45,910 bases of DNA from Desulfovibrionales bacterium (GTDB lineage Bacteria; Desulfobacterota; QYQD01): NCBI GenBank assembly GCA_028715605.1, contig JAQURM010000014.1, positions 1-45,910 of the forward strand, given 5' to 3'. Below are positions 6,248-15,010 of this stretch, in pieces; positions within the stretch are counted from its first letter, which is position 1, and every line of letters begins with the position of its first letter. A program made the position numbers and the translations under genes. The notes under the pieces were generated by a model that had not been told where the DNA came from, searched no databases, and worked only from the letters and a program-made list of their open reading frames with translations.

Positions 6248-7132
6248 ATGATGTCTATGGATATATCTACATCGGTAAAATTTCTTATCGAACAGGCCCT
6301 GGCTGAGGATATTGGGACGGGGGATCTGACCACGGAGGCCCTGATCGATCCTGAACTCCAGGGACAGGCCACCATCGTAGCCAAACAGGACTTCCTGGTC
6401 GCCGGGCTTGAAGTCGCCGGGCAGGTCTTTCGTACGCTGAATCCCGTTATTGAATTTAAAGCCCTCCTCAAAGACGGGGGGCGCGTTGCGTCCGGGGAAG
6501 TACTGGCCGAGGTTTACGGGCCGGTCGCTGATTTACTCAGAGGCGAGAGGGTAGCCCTTAATTTCTTGCAGCATCTTTCGGGTATCGCCACCCACACCCA
6601 TAAATTCGTTGAGGCCGTGGCCGGGTTGCCGGTTAAGATATTAGACACCCGGAAGACCACCCCCGGCCTGCGCCTTCTGGAAAAGTACGCCGTCCGGATG
6701 GGAGGCGGCCATAATCACCGTTTTGGCCTCTATGACGCCATTTTAATCAAAGATAATCATCTATCCGCCGTTAACTCACTGGCCGGGGCAATCCGGCGGG
6801 CCAAGGACTATGCCCCGCATGTAGCAAAAGTTGAGATAGAAGTCAGCAGCATAGACCAGCTTAAGGAGGCCCTGAAAGCCGAGGCCGGGGCTATTCTCCT
6901 GGACAACATGGACATCCCGACCCTGAAAGAGGCCGTGGCCCTGGCCGGAGGAAAGGCCATCCTTGAAGCCTCCGGCGGGGTAAATTTAAAGAACGTGCGG
7001 GAAATAGCAGAGACCGGTGTGGACTTAATCTCCATCGGGGCACTTACCCACTCGGCTCCGGCCTGCGATATAAGCATGAGGCTGTCTATTCTCTTACCTC
7101 ATACTCCAGGTAAACAGTCACCGTCCGGTTGA
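6248..7132 (+). CDS. nadC: Quinolinate phosphoribosyltransferase (nicotinate-nucleotide pyrophosphorylase)
   Basis: Converts quinolinate and PRPP to nicotinate mononucleotide, CO2 and pyrophosphate in de novo NAD synthesis. The N-terminal domain (LAEDIGTGDLTTEAL) and the active-site barrel are clear: GERVALNFLQHLSGIAT, ILDTRKTTPGLR, KYAVRMGGGHNHR, LIKDNH, EIEV, LLDNM and ASGGV. Length 294 aa is normal. ATG 6248 is used; ATG 6257 (MDIST...) is an alternative. The last 47 bases overlap the 3' end of the convergent VWA/OmpA gene. No nadA or nadB is present nearby. Confidence 0.95.
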   Translation: MMSMDISTSVKFLIEQALAEDIGTGDLTTEALIDPELQGQATIVAKQDFLVAGLEVAGQVFRTLNPVIEFKALLKDGGRVASGEVLAEVYGPVADLLRGERVALNFLQHLSGIATHTHKFVEAVAGLPVKILDTRKTTPGLRLLEKYAVRMGGGHNHRFGLYDAILIKDNHLSAVNSLAGAIRRAKDYAPHVAKVEIEVSSIDQLKEALKAEAGAILLDNMDIPTLKEAVALAGGKAILEASGGVNLKNVREIAETGVDLISIGALTHSAPACDISMRLSILLPHTPGKQSPSG

Positions 7133-9956
7133 GGGCCCGGCCCTCCGGCCGGCCGTTATCATAAAGGGGATCATGGGGGCCTACGCCCGCATAGGTGATT
7201 CTATCATCTGCCGTAATCCCTCCGGCCAGTATCTGATCGTAAACAGCCCTGGCCCGCCTCTCTGACAGCCTCAGGTTGTAATCTTCTTTGCCTATAATAT
7301 CCGTATGGCCGACGATCTTCACCCCGGCAGCCGGGAGTTGTTTTATCCTTCCGATTATCTGATTCAGGACGGCCTTATTCTGTTCCTTTATATCCGCGCG
7401 ATCAAAGTCAAAGAGTATAAGCGCATATTTTTCCAGCACCTTATGGCCCGTCTTCTGGGCAACCTGTTCCTCGCGCCTTATGAACGTAACAGAAGAAGGC
7501 GCGGAAACGGTCTTGTAGCTCTGCCCTTTTTCGTCTATGACCTCCATGCGAACGCTGAGATTTTTGTAGGCGCCGATCTTGCGGAGATCAAGGTCTTTCA
7601 GATCGAAGGCGTAGGCCGGCGCAGGTTCTCCCTCGCCATCTACAGACCGGATTACGGCGTCATCACCCATTATCTCTATATCCCAATGCGCTACGCCATA
7701 CCCGGCCTGGATCTGTGGTAAGAGTCGGATATCTTTGGCGTCGCTCACCGCCTCCATATATGTGCTTTTTATGGTGTCAGCTATGGCCGGGGAATCAGAA
7801 TATATCTCTGCGCGCTGGTTTTCGGCCCTCCCCTCGTTTACCCGGTTGGTACTGGCCATGGCCGGCAGACTGCGGGTCTCAATATCCATCCGGGTTGGGT
7901 CTATGCCCCATATATCCTTTAAATAAGACTGTACGGCCCCGGCCCTCTGCCGGGAGAGGTTAAGTTTACCCCGCTCCACGCCATAATGCGCGTTACAGCC
8001 GACAATTTTTATACGGGCCTCCGGATGCCCGGTCATGCGTTTCCCTATGACATTCAGGATATGATGATACTTATCCATCGTGCCTTCCAATTCACTCTCT
8101 TTAAAGGCCCCGGTCCCTGCCTTATCTGTGAAAAGGACATACCGCCCGGGGATTACACCTTCGCCTGTCTCAAAATATACATAATTAAGCAATGGAGAGC
8201 TGTCGACCGTGGTTACTTCCTCGATGGTTATCTTATCCGGCTCCGTGTTCAGCGATCCATAAGGCGGGGGCACAAGCTCATGTATCACTTTTTCCCTGGA
8301 AACCCGGACCGGACAAGGACCCGCGGTGGTTTCATGGGTATCACCATAGACGTCGGTTACTTTGATACGGGACTCAAGGTTACCGAAAGCAGCCAGCTTT
8401 GCCCGGCCCAGTTCGTCCAGAGGAAACGTATATAACGGTTTTAGGTCACCTGTGCCCCTTATGGTCTTTATAGGTTCATTATCGCCGAGGAGGGTGAGTT
8501 CCCAATCGGCAATGCCATATTCGGCCGCTATCTGCGGCCGGATTTTTATCTCATCTATGCCCCTCGTCCTGACTATAAATTCATTTACCGCGTCCGCCTG
8601 CATAGTCGGCAGATCGTATATAATTTCTACCCGCTGATTTTCCGCCCGTCCGCCTAATACATCCATAGCCGTGGCCTGCGCCGGCAGATTGCGGGTCTCC
8701 ACCTTCATGCGCAGGGGATCCACCCCCCAGACATTATAAAGATAGGTCCTTACCGCCTCGGCCCGGCGGCTCGAAAGATCAAGGTTATTCTTCTCTACAC
8801 CGGTGTCTGAGTTACAGCCTACGATACGTACCCGGGCCATAGGAGTTTGGGTCAGGCGTCTGCCCACGATATTGAGCAGGTGGTAATACCGCTCCGGCGC
8901 AGATTTCAGGGTCTTTTCATCGAAGGTCTGCGTCTGCGTCCTGTCCTTCAGCAGGACATACTTTCCGGGAATCTCACTTTTGCCGGCCTCAAAGAATACA
9001 TGATTCAATACCGGCGAGCCGTCGGTCATGGTAAACATGTCAAAATTTAAATCCGCAGGCTCCAGGGACAAGGTTCCCTGCGGAGGATTGAGAAAACGAT
9101 ACGTAACTACGTAGCGATGAAACAGGGTCGTAGAAAAGGACTGGAAAATGGGCAGAAGTTCAGTGGCGGAAACAGCCTTCCATATCTTGCCTCCGTGGGC
9201 CTCGGCAAACGATTTAAGGAAGGGGTCCGGAGCCGTCACCGGCATATAGTCTATGGAATAGGCCGCGAGATTCACTACCCCCCTGGCCGCGGCCTCCACC
9301 GCCTTACGGTCCAGGATGCTGTTGAGATCCTCGCCATCCGAGAAGACCACGAGAAACTTATTGCCCTTTTCCGGCATCTTTTGGATTAAATCCAGCCCGG
9401 CCGCCATGCCTTCGTAGAGGAAGGTCTGATTGGTTAATCCGCGATCAAAGCTTTCCCGGAAAAAGTTCCTGAGCCTTGAGACATCGTTGGAACGAAAGGT
9501 CTTGACGTGCAGGTTGCGTTCTTTGACCCTTATGGTATGCGCGTCATCAAAGACCACCACCTGAATATCGTCGATGGGCCGCGCTATCCTGAGGAATTCT
9601 TCCAGGGCCGAGAGGAGCGGCTGCACGGCATGGCGCTCTTTCATGGAAAAGGAATTATCTACAACCAGAACCACGTTCAGTCCTACATCCTTTCTGGTTT
9701 CAAGGGGCTCCGCCGATAATATCCTGGCTTTTTTTCGCCCCCTTTGCACTACAAAATCTTCGGCATTCAGTCCCTCAACAGGATTATCTTCAGCATCCAG
9801 GGCCGAAACCAGCACCTTGTTTTCGCCTATAACCTGATAAGACAGCTTAACGGCGCGGGCCGGGGCCAGGACCTGAAAGCCTTCCTCAGCATAACAGTTA
9901 CAAAAATAAAAAATGCCGATGACTATTGAGCAAAAGAAGATCATTACCTTTTTCAT
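7086..9956 (-). CDS. VWA domain protein with two tandem OmpA-containing repeats and a C-terminal OmpA domain
   Basis: A 956-aa exported protein. I start at ATG 9956, which has a GGGGGGA site upstream and is followed by a signal peptide (MKKVMIFFCSIVIGIFYF). Residues about 91-290 are a von Willebrand A domain with the MIDAS motif DNSFS at 100-104. Two related units follow, about 311-555 and 580-825. Each has an OmpA-like part (RIVGCNSDTGVEKNNLDLSS and IVGCNAHYGVERGKLNLS, then GRAENQR) and a beta-rich part (RPQIAAEYGIADWEL and LPQIQAGYGVAHWDI). A canonical OmpA peptidoglycan-binding domain ends the protein (IVGHTDIIGKEDYNLRLSER, about 840-956). It probably links the outer membrane or a periplasmic partner to the wall. 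Function unknown. Confidence 0.85.
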   Translation of the reverse strand: MKKVMIFFCSIVIGIFYFCNCYAEEGFQVLAPARAVKLSYQVIGENKVLVSALDAEDNPVEGLNAEDFVVQRGRKKARILSAEPLETRKDVGLNVVLVVDNSFSMKERHAVQPLLSALEEFLRIARPIDDIQVVVFDDAHTIRVKERNLHVKTFRSNDVSRLRNFFRESFDRGLTNQTFLYEGMAAGLDLIQKMPEKGNKFLVVFSDGEDLNSILDRKAVEAAARGVVNLAAYSIDYMPVTAPDPFLKSFAEAHGGKIWKAVSATELLPIFQSFSTTLFHRYVVTYRFLNPPQGTLSLEPADLNFDMFTMTDGSPVLNHVFFEAGKSEIPGKYVLLKDRTQTQTFDEKTLKSAPERYYHLLNIVGRRLTQTPMARVRIVGCNSDTGVEKNNLDLSSRRAEAVRTYLYNVWGVDPLRMKVETRNLPAQATAMDVLGGRAENQRVEIIYDLPTMQADAVNEFIVRTRGIDEIKIRPQIAAEYGIADWELTLLGDNEPIKTIRGTGDLKPLYTFPLDELGRAKLAAFGNLESRIKVTDVYGDTHETTAGPCPVRVSREKVIHELVPPPYGSLNTEPDKITIEEVTTVDSSPLLNYVYFETGEGVIPGRYVLFTDKAGTGAFKESELEGTMDKYHHILNVIGKRMTGHPEARIKIVGCNAHYGVERGKLNLSRQRAGAVQSYLKDIWGIDPTRMDIETRSLPAMASTNRVNEGRAENQRAEIYSDSPAIADTIKSTYMEAVSDAKDIRLLPQIQAGYGVAHWDIEIMGDDAVIRSVDGEGEPAPAYAFDLKDLDLRKIGAYKNLSVRMEVIDEKGQSYKTVSAPSSVTFIRREEQVAQKTGHKVLEKYALILFDFDRADIKEQNKAVLNQIIGRIKQLPAAGVKIVGHTDIIGKEDYNLRLSERRARAVYDQILAGGITADDRITYAGVGPHDPLYDNGRPEGRALNRTVTVYLEYEVRE

Positions 9957-10004
9957 CGTGTCCCCCCCATGAATTATATTTAGTTTCCATCCGGAAATCC
10001 CGGT

Positions 10005-10173
10005 CTTGCGGATGGAGCAGTCAGCATGAAGCCGGTTCACCGTTCACTGTTGACCGTTTACCGAAAGAAAATGTCGGACAACGGTTGACGGTTAACGTAT
10101 AACAAACATGCTGATAGCTGATAGCGTGAATCCGGCCTTAGGCCGACCGTGGGCCGGAAACGGTAGTTCCCGG
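10005..10173 (-). repeat. Dispersed intergenic repeat, copy 1
   Basis: This segment matches the reverse complement of 33478-33620 over its length. Shared blocks include GGATGGAGCA, CATGAAGCCGGTTCACCG, GTTGACCGTTTACCGAAAG, CGGACAACGGTT and GGTAGTT-CCGGA. A related copy is at 24803-24892. It also carries GCTGATAGCTGATAG at about 10110-10124, a short motif seen again at 19007-19029 and 38774-38796. It lies between the VWA gene and the membrane protease gene. Confidence 0.8.
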
Positions 10174-10175
10174 AC

Positions 10176-11054
10176 TTAAAACCCGCTGAACGGTGTCGGA
10201 GTAAAGGTCACCACAAAAAGGATCAAGGCCAGTACCCCAAGCCACTTTCGTTTTGTGTCCAGTGGAATGGCGGGATTAAGCGGCGGGGGATGCTGCCAGC
10301 CCATAACGTAGAGCAGCCCCGCCCATATAAACCAGCCGGACCAGCCCACCAGGCCAAGAATTATAAGGGCAATAAAACAGCCAATGGCGAGCCTCTTTGA
10401 TTTTTCTCCCAGGATGGCGTAGGCGATATGTCCGCCGTCGAGTTGGCCGACGGGGATGAGGTTAAGAGAGGTCACCAAGAGCCCGATCCAGCCGGCAAAG
10501 GCTACCGGGTGGAGAACGACCTGATAATAGTCAGGCAGCTTGCCCAGCGCGAGCCGGACCATCTGGTCAAGGAGGATGGAAGAACCAAGTTCCACGCCGG
10601 TGGGTTTAGGCATTACCTGGATAGTGGACATCTTAAGCCCGATATAGAGCACCGGGATGGCTACGACGGCTCCTCCCAGTGGTCCGGAGAGGCCGATATC
10701 CAGGAGCGCCCTTCGGTTTTCCATGGGTGATTTTATCCGGATAAAGGCCCCGAAGGTGCCGATTACCGATGGGGCAGGGATGAAAAAAGGCAGGGTAACC
10801 TGTACGCCGTGGTATCGGGAGACGAAATAGTGACTCATCTCGTGGGTTATGAGTATGGCCAGGAGGGTAAAGGAAAAGGGAATTCCTTTGGTTAACAGGG
10901 TCCAGTCTTTAAGCAGGGCGGCTAAGGAGACTCCCTGCTGGAGGGCCCCGGCCACCGTGGTTGAAATGACCGTCAGCAAAAAGAGAAGTATGTTGACTGC
11001 GATGGATGAACCCTTAGGCTTAAGCTTTAGCGTCACGCCAGGATAACAATGCAA
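10176..11054 (-). CDS. Site-2 protease family (M50) membrane metalloprotease
   Basis: An integral membrane zinc protease. The zinc site HEMSH is at about residue 72, and the partner motif QLDGGH is at about 213, between hydrophobic segments that give about six membrane spans. FFIPAPSVIGTFGAFI is typical of the group related to plant EGY-type proteases. Substrate unknown; family members release membrane-bound regulators. The frame starts at TTG 11054, without a clear Shine-Dalgarno site; GTG at 11036 is an alternative. It follows the HU gene by 4 bases and may be translated with it. Confidence 0.87.
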   Translation of the reverse strand: MHCYPGVTLKLKPKGSSIAVNILLFLLTVISTTVAGALQQGVSLAALLKDWTLLTKGIPFSFTLLAILITHEMSHYFVSRYHGVQVTLPFFIPAPSVIGTFGAFIRIKSPMENRRALLDIGLSGPLGGAVVAIPVLYIGLKMSTIQVMPKPTGVELGSSILLDQMVRLALGKLPDYYQVVLHPVAFAGWIGLLVTSLNLIPVGQLDGGHIAYAILGEKSKRLAIGCFIALIILGLVGWSGWFIWAGLLYVMGWQHPPPLNPAIPLDTKRKWLGVLALILFVVTFTPTPFSGF

Positions 11055-11058
11055 TGAT

Positions 11059-11343
11059 TTATGGCTTTTTGGAATTGACCCGTTCTTTTAATTCCTTACC
11101 CGCCTTAAAGAATGGAAGTTTTTTGGCAGATACGTCGATATTCCGGCCTGTTTTGGGGTTACGGCCTGTGTAGGGTTTGTAGTCCTTTACTACAAAACTA
11201 CCCAGTCCCCTTATCTCAATACCCTCGCCGGCCACCAACGCCTGACTCATGGCCTCAAAGACAGTGTCAATTACTTCTTCGGCTACCTGCTTGGTCAGGG
11301 CAGTCTCTTTGCTCAGGGCCGCTACTAAATCTGACTTGTTCAT
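11059..11343 (-). CDS. HU-family DNA-binding protein
   Basis: A 94-aa histone-like protein: MNKSDLVAALSKETALTKQ, dimer helices, then the beta-arm region GLGSFVVKDYKPYTGRNPKTG with the Pro that intercalates in DNA, and KKLPFFKAGKELKE. Length and motifs fit HU better than IHF. GAGGA sits about 8 bases upstream of ATG. A promoter is visible upstream (11381-11410). It is followed by the M50 protease gene. A second HU/IHF gene is at 27989. Confidence 0.93.
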   Translation of the reverse strand: MNKSDLVAALSKETALTKQVAEEVIDTVFEAMSQALVAGEGIEIRGLGSFVVKDYKPYTGRNPKTGRNIDVSAKKLPFFKAGKELKERVNSKKP

Positions 11344-11380
11344 GGCACTATCCTCACTACCTGTCTTAGCTTAGGTAATA

Positions 11381-11410
11381 CATATACCAAAGCTTGTATA
11401 AGCTTGTAAA
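11381..11410 (-). promoter_or_regulatory. Probable sigma70 promoter of the HU gene with AAGCTTG direct repeats
   Basis: On the reverse strand TTTACA (11410-11405), an 18-base spacer and TATATG (11386-11381) lie about 40 bases upstream of the ATG. AAGCTTG occurs at 11390-11396 and 11400-11406 on the forward strand, 10 bases apart, within the spacer. One-turn spacing suits a regulator site, but no regulator is identified. Confidence 0.55.
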
Positions 11411-11433
11411 GAATAATTTGGCGGTTTCGTGAA

Positions 11434-11466
11434 AAACCATCGCCACAAAGACGCTAAGGCATTAAG
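11434..11466 (+). repeat. CACAAAGACGC-type dispersed repeat, copy 1
   Basis: GCCACAAAGACGCTAAGG resembles GCCACAAAGGCGCCAAGACG, found on the reverse strand at about 18250-18270 inside the end of the rluB-type gene. Such CACAAAGRCGC elements recur between genes in many bacterial genomes. The rest of the 340-base gap 11344-11683 holds the two promoters given separately and no gene that I can see. Confidence 0.5.
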
Positions 11467-11625
11467 ATATGTAACATTTCTACATGACTTCTAATTTTGG
11501 CCAAGAGTTAATGACATATAAAGATGTGACCTGACCGTATGTCCTTCCTGCGCCCCCCTTCCGCCATTCTCCTGTATTCACGGAAGCAGGAGAGTAGTGC
11601 AGTTTCCTGGGCACCAAATAATCTC

Positions 11626-11666
11626 TTGACACAATCCAACAACTATTTTAAACATCTGTTTTAAAA
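11626..11666 (+). promoter_or_regulatory. Promoter and likely operator of the tetR-RND operon
   Basis: TTGACA (11626-11631), a 17-base spacer and TAAACA (11649-11654) form a promoter about 30 bases before the regulator gene. An imperfect inverted repeat, TTTTAAAC (11646-11653) - ATCT - GTTTTAAAA (11658-11666), covers the -10. This position suits autorepression by the TetR-family protein. Operator assignment is inference. Confidence 0.6.
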
Positions 11667-11683
11667 ATGAGTATAAAAGATAG

Positions 11684-12316
11684 ATGAACAAAATAGCGGA
11701 AAGAAGCCTGGACACTCGGAGCCGGTTGCTCCAAGCTGCCGGTGAGGTATTTGCTAGTCATGGATTTCGGGCCGCCACCGTACGTGAAATTTCTCGCCGT
11801 GCAGATGCAAACATTGCCGCAGTCAATTATCATTTCGGGAATAAAAAAAGGCTCTATTCCGCAGTCTTACATCATACGCTCAGGTCTGCCATCGAAAAAT
11901 ACCCCCCTGATTTTGGCTTGGATGAGAATTCTACGCCCGAGCAGCGTCTCCATGCTTTCATCCGCTCATTACTCTTCCGGCTCCTGGACAAGGGCCGTCC
12001 CGCCTGGCACGGAAGATTGATGGCTCGAGAAATAGCCGAGCCGACAAGCGCACTTGATCAATTAGTAGTAGAAGTGATGAGGCCCCTTTACGAACGACTC
12101 ACTTCCATAGTGCTGGACCTTACCGGTAAGCATGCCGATGAGGAATCAGTAAAGCTTTGCGTAATGAGTGTTATGGGGCAGTGTCTGTTTTATCACCATG
12201 CCCGGTCCGTTGTGTTAAGACTTTATCCTCAAGAGTTTGGCCCTGCAGAAATAGAGCGGCTGGCAGATCATATCTGCCGCTTTTCAGTGCAGGCCATAAG
12301 AGGCTTCCAGGAATGA
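11684..12316 (+). CDS. TetR/AcrR-family repressor, CecR (YbiH)/DUF1956 type
   Basis: A 210-aa regulator. The N-terminal helix-turn-helix is clear: RLLQAAGEVFASHGFRAATV, REISRRADANIAAVNYHFG, KKRLYSAVL. The C-terminal ligand domain (FIRSLLFRLLDKG, RLMAREIAEPTSALDQLV, MGQCLFYHHAR) matches the DUF1956 domain of CecR/YbiH regulators of efflux genes. It is the first gene of an operon with an outer-membrane factor, an adaptor and an RND pump, and likely represses it. The next gene begins 1 base after its stop. Confidence 0.92.
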   Translation: MNKIAERSLDTRSRLLQAAGEVFASHGFRAATVREISRRADANIAAVNYHFGNKKRLYSAVLHHTLRSAIEKYPPDFGLDENSTPEQRLHAFIRSLLFRLLDKGRPAWHGRLMAREIAEPTSALDQLVVEVMRPLYERLTSIVLDLTGKHADEESVKLCVMSVMGQCLFYHHARSVVLRLYPQEFGPAEIERLADHICRFSVQAIRGFQE

Positions 12317-12317
12317 A

Positions 12318-13781
12318 ATGAATTTTCCGTCCTGCTCCATTGCCGGTAAGGCCAAAAAGATGTCCATCTTGGGAATAGGTCATGTCTTAATTGGCCTGGT
12401 ATTCATGATAAGTCTCGTGAGCTGCATGGTCGGTCCAAATTATCGCCCTCCAGAGCCTGAAATGCCCGCCAATTGGAGTGAGTCGGATAAAACCCGGGTT
12501 TCTGACTCGCTCATGGAAGCTACACAGTGGTGGACCATATTCAATGACCCCGAACTTAATTCCCTTATTGACCGGGCAATTCGGTCGAATACGGATTTGC
12601 GGCTCGCTGAGGCCCGGATCCAGGGGGCGCGTGCTGCTCGCAGAGTCGTAGCCGGCGCGGAATACCCCGGAGTCGATGCCACTGCGGATTATTCACACAG
12701 TCGGCAGAGTCAGAATACTGGAAATTCTACCAGTGCACCGGTTGAGCACGACCTTTACCAGGCGGGCTTCGATGCCGGTTGGGAGATCGATATTTTTGGC
12801 GGCGTGCGGCGCGCAGTCGAAGCGGCAGATGCCGAAGTCGGCGCTTCAGAGGAAAACCGCCGTGACGTGCTGGTTACGTTGCTTGCCGAAGTCGCCAGAA
12901 ACTATCTGGAGGTGCGTGGCAATCAGCACCGTCTGGCTATAGCCAGGCAAAATATCCAGGCACAACGTCAGGTAGTCGAGCTGACGCATGGACGCTTTGA
13001 AGCCGGTATAGGAAGTGCTCTGGATATTGCGCAGGCCGAAGGGCAACTGGCAAATACGGAGGCGCGTGAACCGGCCTTAGAAAGCTCTATAAGGCAAGCC
13101 ATCCACCGTCTGGGAGTGCTGCTTGGGCAGGAACCCGGTGCGCTGTTGGCAGAGCTTTTAAAAGAGGCTCCCATTCCAACGACTCCACCAGAGGTGCCAG
13201 TCGGTCTGCCTTCGCAGCTGCTTCTCCGCCGCCCTGATATTAGGCGGGCGGAGCGGGAATTGGCGTCTGCAACTGCCCGTATCGGAGTTGCCACTGCCGA
13301 TCTCTTCCCGCGATTCTCTCTTACGGGCCTGGCGGGCTTCCAAAGCACAAATCTTACTGATCTCTTCGGTTCTGGAAGCGGCTACTGGGTTTTGGGACCG
13401 ACTGTAAGGTGGCCTATCTTTAATGCCGGCCGGATACGCGCCAACATCGAGGTCCAGAATGCACTTCAAGAACAGGCTCTAATTCGATATGAGAAGACCA
13501 TCCTCAACTCGCTTGAGGAGGTAGAGAACGCACTTGTGGCATACTCAAAAGAGCAATTGAGCCGCCGTGCCCTGGCCGAAGCAGTTGATTCTAGCCGCAA
13601 AGCTGCCGATATTGCCAACGAGCTTTACACAAAGGGTCTGGTAAATTTCCTGAACGTACTCGATAGCGAACGATCATTGTACCAGTCGGAAGATCAGCTT
13701 GCACAAAGTGATCAACGAATTGCAACAGACCTGATAGCACTCTTTAAGTCTCTCGGCGGGGGATGGGAAATACCAAGGTGA
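12318..13781 (+). CDS. RND efflux outer-membrane lipoprotein, NodT/OprM family
   Basis: A 487-aa TolC-like channel. The lipobox LVSC puts the acylated Cys at residue 36, followed by MVGPNYRPPEPEMPANW, the usual start of NodT-type proteins. Two OEP repeats follow: LIDRAIRSNTDLRLAEARI and, in the second half, LLLRRPDIRRAERELASATA, with the final ELYTKGLVNFLNVLDSERSL. It forms the trimeric exit duct across the outer membrane. I keep ATG 12318 because the positive residues (GKAKK) it adds suit a signal peptide; ATG 12360 would lack them. Its end overlaps the open frame before the adaptor. Confidence 0.93.
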   Translation: MNFPSCSIAGKAKKMSILGIGHVLIGLVFMISLVSCMVGPNYRPPEPEMPANWSESDKTRVSDSLMEATQWWTIFNDPELNSLIDRAIRSNTDLRLAEARIQGARAARRVVAGAEYPGVDATADYSHSRQSQNTGNSTSAPVEHDLYQAGFDAGWEIDIFGGVRRAVEAADAEVGASEENRRDVLVTLLAEVARNYLEVRGNQHRLAIARQNIQAQRQVVELTHGRFEAGIGSALDIAQAEGQLANTEAREPALESSIRQAIHRLGVLLGQEPGALLAELLKEAPIPTTPPEVPVGLPSQLLLRRPDIRRAERELASATARIGVATADLFPRFSLTGLAGFQSTNLTDLFGSGSGYWVLGPTVRWPIFNAGRIRANIEVQNALQEQALIRYEKTILNSLEEVENALVAYSKEQLSRRALAEAVDSSRKAADIANELYTKGLVNFLNVLDSERSLYQSEDQLAQSDQRIATDLIALFKSLGGGWEIPR

Positions 13782-13819
13782 TGGCTGAAAATGAAGGATT
13801 ACTCAAAAGAGGAACTAAG

Positions 13820-14965
13820 ATGAGGTCAATTATAAAACAACAAAAACTCGGGACTCCTCTTATTTTTATGGCCGTGATCATTTTTGCCATTCTTACAGGC
13901 TGCTCCCGGGATGGATCGAAAGAGGCACGGGCTGAGGATCCGAGGAAAGCCCCAGTGCCTGTAACCATTGCCGCTGCGGAAGAAAAATCCGTCCCCATAG
14001 AGCTGCGTGCGGTAGGGAATGTAAGGGCATTCTCGACGGTCTCAGTAAAGGCCCAGGTAGGCGGAGAATTGATAGCCGTACATTTCAAAGAGGGTCAAGA
14101 AGTAAAGTGTGGAGATCTGCTTTTTACAATCGATCCCGCCCCCTTTGAGGCTCATCTCAAGCAGGCCGAAGCCAATCTGGCCAAACACCAGGCTGAATTG
14201 CAGAATGCCCAAAAGCAGGTGGAACGGTACGGGTCTGTTGTCAAAAAGGGTTATGTATCGAAAGAAAATTATGACCAGGTAAGTACCGATGCTATAGCTC
14301 TTGAGGCCGGTGTGCTCGCGGACAAGGCCGCAGTTGAAAACGCCAAGCTCGATCTTAGGTATTGCTATATCCGGTCTCCGATTACCGGTTATACCGGAGA
14401 GCTTAAGGTGCATCGAGGGAACCTGATCAAGGCTAATGATAACGATCGTCCCATGGTAACGATAAACCAGACCAGTCCAATATACCTTGCTTTTTCCATC
14501 CCGGAAAGAAATCTCCCGGAGGTGAAACGGCACATGAAAACTCGAAAGCTTGACGTTCTGGCGGAAGTTCCCGGCATGGAGGCCCGGCCTCTCCGTGGTG
14601 AGCTGGCCTCTATTGATAACACGGTGGACTCTGGAACAGGTACCATCCAGCTCAAGGCCATCTTCCCCAATCGGGATACGAGCTTATGGCCGGGACAGTT
14701 TGTTAATGTGACCTTGACGCTCGGAAAGCAGGATGCGGCAGTGATAGTTCCTTCCCATGCCGTTCAGGCCGGGCAGCAAGGGCAATATGTCTTCGTAGTC
14801 AGGCCTGACCTTATTGCAGAGGTTCGGTCCGTAGTCGTGGAAAGGACGCTTGGAGATAAGGCGGTGATAGATAAGGGAATCAGGCCAGACGATCGGGTAG
14901 TGACCGATGGCCACGTGAAACTCTTCCCGGGTGCAAAGGTTAAACTTGTAAAGGGTGTTGAATAG
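13820..14965 (+). CDS. RND efflux periplasmic adaptor (membrane fusion protein)
   Basis: A 381-aa adaptor that joins the inner-membrane pump to the outer-membrane duct. I start at ATG 13820, which follows AGAGGA; an ATG at 13763 would overlap the upstream gene without a signal-peptide-like start. The signal has a lipobox LTGC (Cys about 28). Barrel-sandwich/lipoyl halves are RAVGNVRAFSTVSVKAQVGG and YIRSPITGYTGELKVHRGNL; a helical hairpin separates them. The beta-barrel and membrane-proximal parts follow (SLWPGQFVNVTLTL, VVPSHAVQAG-like). Family MdtA/AcrA. Confidence 0.93.
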   Translation: MRSIIKQQKLGTPLIFMAVIIFAILTGCSRDGSKEARAEDPRKAPVPVTIAAAEEKSVPIELRAVGNVRAFSTVSVKAQVGGELIAVHFKEGQEVKCGDLLFTIDPAPFEAHLKQAEANLAKHQAELQNAQKQVERYGSVVKKGYVSKENYDQVSTDAIALEAGVLADKAAVENAKLDLRYCYIRSPITGYTGELKVHRGNLIKANDNDRPMVTINQTSPIYLAFSIPERNLPEVKRHMKTRKLDVLAEVPGMEARPLRGELASIDNTVDSGTGTIQLKAIFPNRDTSLWPGQFVNVTLTLGKQDAAVIVPSHAVQAGQQGQYVFVVRPDLIAEVRSVVVERTLGDKAVIDKGIRPDDRVVTDGHVKLFPGAKVKLVKGVE

Positions 14966-15010
14966 AACCCTAAGGATAGTGACTTCGAAAGAGGTCAAGG
15001 ATAATCCCTG

